Origin: JAWPNA01 sp045402695
GTDB taxonomy: Bacteria > Acidobacteriota > Polarisedimenticolia > JACPZX01 > DASXTC01
Assembly (NCBI GenBank): GCA_045402695.1
Contig: JAWPNA010000366.1
Location: 1-8,955 of the forward strand
Direction of reading: 5' to 3'
Length of the DNA stretch: 8,955 nucleotides
The notes beneath the pieces were generated by a model that saw only the letters and a program-made list of their open reading frames with translations, was not told where the DNA came from and did not search any database. The position numbers and the translations under genes are program-made. Shown in pieces: positions 6,840 to 8,955 of this stretch. Positions within the stretch are counted from its first letter, which is position 1. Every line of letters starts with the position of its first letter.

Positions 6840-7669
6840 ACTTCCCTCCCGATCGCGCGCGCGACGTTGTGGACTTCGCGCACCATCCGTTCGAACGTCA
6901 GCGGCGTCAACGATTGGAAGCCGTCGCTCACCGCTTTCTCGGGGTTGACGTGCACCTCCACAATCAGCCCATCGCAGCCCGCAGCGACCGCGGCCCGGGC
7001 CAGGGGCGACACCATCCACCAGTGGCCGGTGCCATGGCTCGGATCGACGATCACAGGGAGGTGGCAGTTCCGCTTCAGGAACGGGACGGCGTTGAGGTCC
7101 AGCGTGTTCCTCGTGGCGGTCTCGAACGTGCGGATGCCGCGCTCGCAGAGAATGATCTGCTCGTTGCCTCCCGCGGCGATCCGCTCGGCGGCGAACAGAA
7201 GCTCCTCGATGGTGGCCGACATGCCGCGCTTGAGCAGGACAGGCTTCCTGCACATGCCCACTTCGTCCAGCAGCGTGAAGTTCTGCATGTTTCGCGAGCC
7301 GACCTGCAGCATGTCGGCGTATCGCGAGACCATCTCGAGGTGCCGCGCGTCGAGAACCTCCGTCACCACCGGAAGGCCGGTCTCCTCGCGCGCGAGGGCC
7401 AGCAGGCGCAGCCCTTCTTCCTTCAACCCCTGGAAAGAGTAGGGCGAGGTGCGCGGCTTGTAGGCGCCGCCACGCAGGAAGTCGGCGCCGGCCGCTTTCA
7501 CGGCGCGGGCCGTCGCCATGATCTGCTCTTCGCTTTCCACCGAGCAGGGGCCCGCGATGATGGCGAGGCGATCGCCTCCCACGTCGCTGCCTCCAGCGTG
7601 GACAACCGTTCCGCCCGGACACGCTTGGCGCATCGTGAGCGGGAGTGACTCCAGAGTCTGCATGACCAT
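6836..7669 (-). CDS. aroF: 3-deoxy-7-phosphoheptulonate synthase, AroF-type, catalytic core only
   Basis: This enzyme condenses phosphoenolpyruvate with erythrose 4-phosphate to DAHP, the first step of the shikimate pathway, in the cytosol. The 277-residue product shows the type I-beta signatures: AGPCSVES (39-46), GGAYKPRTSPYSFQG (67-81), DMLQVGSRNMQNF (119-131), LLKRGMSAT (145-153), CERGIRTFE (175-183), VDPSHGTG (208-215) and IVEVHVNPEKAVSDGFQSL (236-254). The expected metal ligands Cys42, His212, Glu238 and Asp249 are all present. The N-terminal ferredoxin-like or chorismate-mutase-like regulatory domain of longer homologues (about 340-360 residues) is absent; family knowledge links that to lack of feedback inhibition. 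Two ATGs compete. The one at 7669 is only 4 bases from AGGA, while the one at 7663 has better spacing from AAGG. The gene starts 6 bases after the upstream stop and its own stop overlaps the next start, so it is the second gene of the operon. Confidence 0.93.
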   Translation of the reverse strand: MVMQTLESLPLTMRQACPGGTVVHAGGSDVGGDRLAIIAGPCSVESEEQIMATARAVKAAGADFLRGGAYKPRTSPYSFQGLKEEGLRLLALAREETGLPVVTEVLDARHLEMVSRYADMLQVGSRNMQNFTLLDEVGMCRKPVLLKRGMSATIEELLFAAERIAAGGNEQIILCERGIRTFETATRNTLDLNAVPFLKRNCHLPVIVDPSHGTGHWWMVSPLARAAVAAGCDGLIVEVHVNPEKAVSDGFQSLTPLTFERMVREVHNVARAIGREV

Positions 7670-7675
7670 CCCTTC

Positions 7676-8955
7676 CTAACGCCTCCCGGCGCCTCGCGAC
7701 GCCGCCGGATTCGGCGACTGCCACTGTTGGGCGAGCGTGTAATGGAACCGGCCGTTCACGACCTGGGCCAGCCACGTATGACCGACGTTGCTCATGTTGG
7801 TGTCGAAGACAATCTCGCCCGAGACTCCGTGGTACGCATTCAGCGCGAACAATTTGTCGCGGAGGCGCGCGTGGTTGAGGCCGGCCTTGCCGACGGCGTC
7901 GAGTATCAGATTCATCCCGTCATAGGCGTGGGCCGCGAAGGTGTCGGGATCCTCACCCCACCTGTCGCGGAAGCGCTGCTTGAAGCCGAGCCATGCCGGA
8001 TCGAGACTGTCGGGATTGAGCGTGGCCGCCACCACGACGCCCTCCGCCGCCTCGCCGGCGGCCTGAAGGAAGGCCGCCTGCGCCATCCTGTCGAAGCCGA
8101 AGATCGGAAGGTCGAGCCTCAGCGCTCGCGCCTGGCGGACCGCCGCCGCGGTCTCGGCCGGATCGCCCCAAAGCACCAGAGCATCGGCACCGGTCTCGCG
8201 GATGCGCTCGATCTGTTCGTGGAAGTCCTGTGCTCCCGGCTCGAAGCGCTGCTCGATGACAATCGGTCGTCCGAGCCGGCGCGCCCCATCCACGAACTCG
8301 CCCACTCCGACACGGCCGTCCCGGTCGTTGACCCTCAGCAGCGCCACACGCTCGTGCCCACGGGCGCGGAACACCTCGTGCAGCAGCGAGTAGCTGAGCT
8401 GCCTGTCGTCGGCGATGCAGCGAACGAGCCACGGGATGCTGTGCTCGACGAGCGTCGGGTCGGTCGATCCCGCGCTGACGATCGGCACCTCGACCTTCAG
8501 CGACGAGCGTGACAGGACATGGCTGTGGTTGCTGTCGATGCTCGACAGCACCGCCCAGACGCCGTCCTCGTAGACGAACCGTGTGAGCTCGTTGCTGGTC
8601 TGGCCCCACAGGACCAGGTCGGTGCGGGGCACGAGCTCGAACGGCAGCCCGCGGTATCCTCCTCGCTGGTTGGCTTCCTCGATGGCCAGCCTGGCGGCCC
8701 TCAGCATCCTGTGGCCGTAACCGGCCTTCTCGCTGCTGGCGAAGCCGGGGCGGGAAGCCGGGGAGAGGACCGGCTTCTCTTCATACGTGAGCGGGCCGAT
8801 GAACCCGAGGCGCACCACCTTGAGCCCGGCGGGAACGGGCTCCTCGCGTCCCGATCCGCGGAACTGCGACCGCTCGGTGAAGAATCTCTTGTAGGGCGGC
8901 TTCCCGCGGTACGGCACCAGCTCATCCGGCGTCATGGCGTAATGGAAACCGGCGG
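7676..8955 (-). CDS. ABC-type substrate-binding protein (Peripla_BP_6), 5' end outside the window
   Basis: The frame is open from the right edge to the TAG at 7676. An ATG at 8935 would give 419 residues, but it has no ribosome site and no signal peptide follows it. Codons upstream of it (AGFHYA) stay open, so the real start, and probably an export signal, lies beyond the window. From that ATG, residues 1-38 are an unusual polar segment (MTPDELVPYRGKPPYKRFF). The binding-protein fold follows: VVRLGFIGPL (40-49), AARLAIEEANQRGGYRGLPF (80-99), SSIDSNHSHVLS, IPWLVRCIADDRQ (167-179), AHAYDGMNLILDAV and GVSGEIVFDTN, typical of LivK-like receptors. It is a paralogue of the product of 5670-6839 and heads the visible part of the operon. 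A role in uptake or periplasmic sensing of a small organic molecule is likely. The ligand and any partner transporter are not visible. Confidence 0.88.
   Translation of the reverse strand, partial: AGFHYAMTPDELVPYRGKPPYKRFFTERSQFRGSGREEPVPAGLKVVRLGFIGPLTYEEKPVLSPASRPGFASSEKAGYGHRMLRAARLAIEEANQRGGYRGLPFELVPRTDLVLWGQTSNELTRFVYEDGVWAVLSSIDSNHSHVLSRSSLKVEVPIVSAGSTDPTLVEHSIPWLVRCIADDRQLSYSLLHEVFRARGHERVALLRVNDRDGRVGVGEFVDGARRLGRPIVIEQRFEPGAQDFHEQIERIRETGADALVLWGDPAETAAAVRQARALRLDLPIFGFDRMAQAAFLQAAGEAAEGVVVAATLNPDSLDPAWLGFKQRFRDRWGEDPDTFAAHAYDGMNLILDAVGKAGLNHARLRDKLFALNAYHGVSGEIVFDTNMSNVGHTWLAQVVNGRFHYTLAQQWQSPNPAASRGAGRR

Noticed and set aside
4201..7442. Long plus-strand frames (4201-5937 and 5673-7442) opposite the operon
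   Set aside because: They are Arg/His/Pro-rich mirror frames of high-GC coding DNA and show no family motif, while the minus strand carries recognisable proteins throughout.
6840..7775. Upstream extension of the 5670-6839 gene as one 701-residue protein
   Set aside because: The extra part is Arg/Gly/Pro-rich and lies in another frame of the clearly recognisable DAHP synthase gene. The GTG at 6839 has a ribosome site, a 4-bp overlap with the upstream stop and a signal peptide right after it.
1..8955. CRISPR arrays, tRNA or rRNA genes, riboswitches
   Set aside because: I saw no regularly spaced repeats, no tRNA-like cloverleaf with a T-loop consensus, and no rRNA or known riboswitch core on either strand.

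Overview
The window is a high-GC bacterial segment. It suggests a soil or sediment lineage of the Acidobacteriota/Eisenbacteria kind. That is inferred from the gene families (a secreted FG-GAP/ASPIC-UnbV protein with a C-terminal GYW-type module, a DUF2934 protein, degenerate IS1380 and IS1634 insertion sequences, a free-standing chorismatase-like gene) and from GC-rich codon use, not from any marker gene. Apart from the transposase tail at the left edge, every supported gene is on the minus strand.

Layout from left to right: (1) 1-1198 is an insertion-sequence graveyard. The catalytic-Glu-to-C-terminus piece of an IS1634-type transposase (+) converges on the C-terminal third of an IS1380-type transposase (-). 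(2) 1199-3724 encodes an 841-residue exported protein with seven DxDxDG-type FG-GAP motifs, an ASPIC/UnbV domain, a carboxypeptidase-regulatory-like beta domain and a helical C-terminal module. Its stop codon lies directly against the IS1380 remnant. (3) 3962-4186 encodes a 74-residue DUF2934 protein. (4) 4187-4449 is non-coding. It holds a second, shorter copy of the IS-derived sequence (4331-4391, direct repeat of 1131-1187) and a 24-bp interrupted palindrome. (5) 4450-8955 is a tight four-gene minus-strand operon, transcribed right to left: an ABC-type substrate-binding protein (5' end outside the window), an AroF-type DAHP synthase without regulatory domain, a second paralogous substrate-binding protein, and a chorismatase-like protein built of three RidA/YjgF modules. 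Junctions are a 6-bp gap, a 4-bp GTGA overlap and a 4-bp ATGA overlap.

The operon is the most interesting part. It puts the first enzyme of the shikimate pathway and a likely chorismate-consuming enzyme in one translationally coupled unit with two periplasmic binding proteins, and no permease or ATPase is visible. The inference is a dedicated aromatic-acid branch (hydroxybenzoate-like product from chorismate) tied to a periplasmic ligand-binding function. The rest of the locus upstream of the right edge would be needed to say what it is for.
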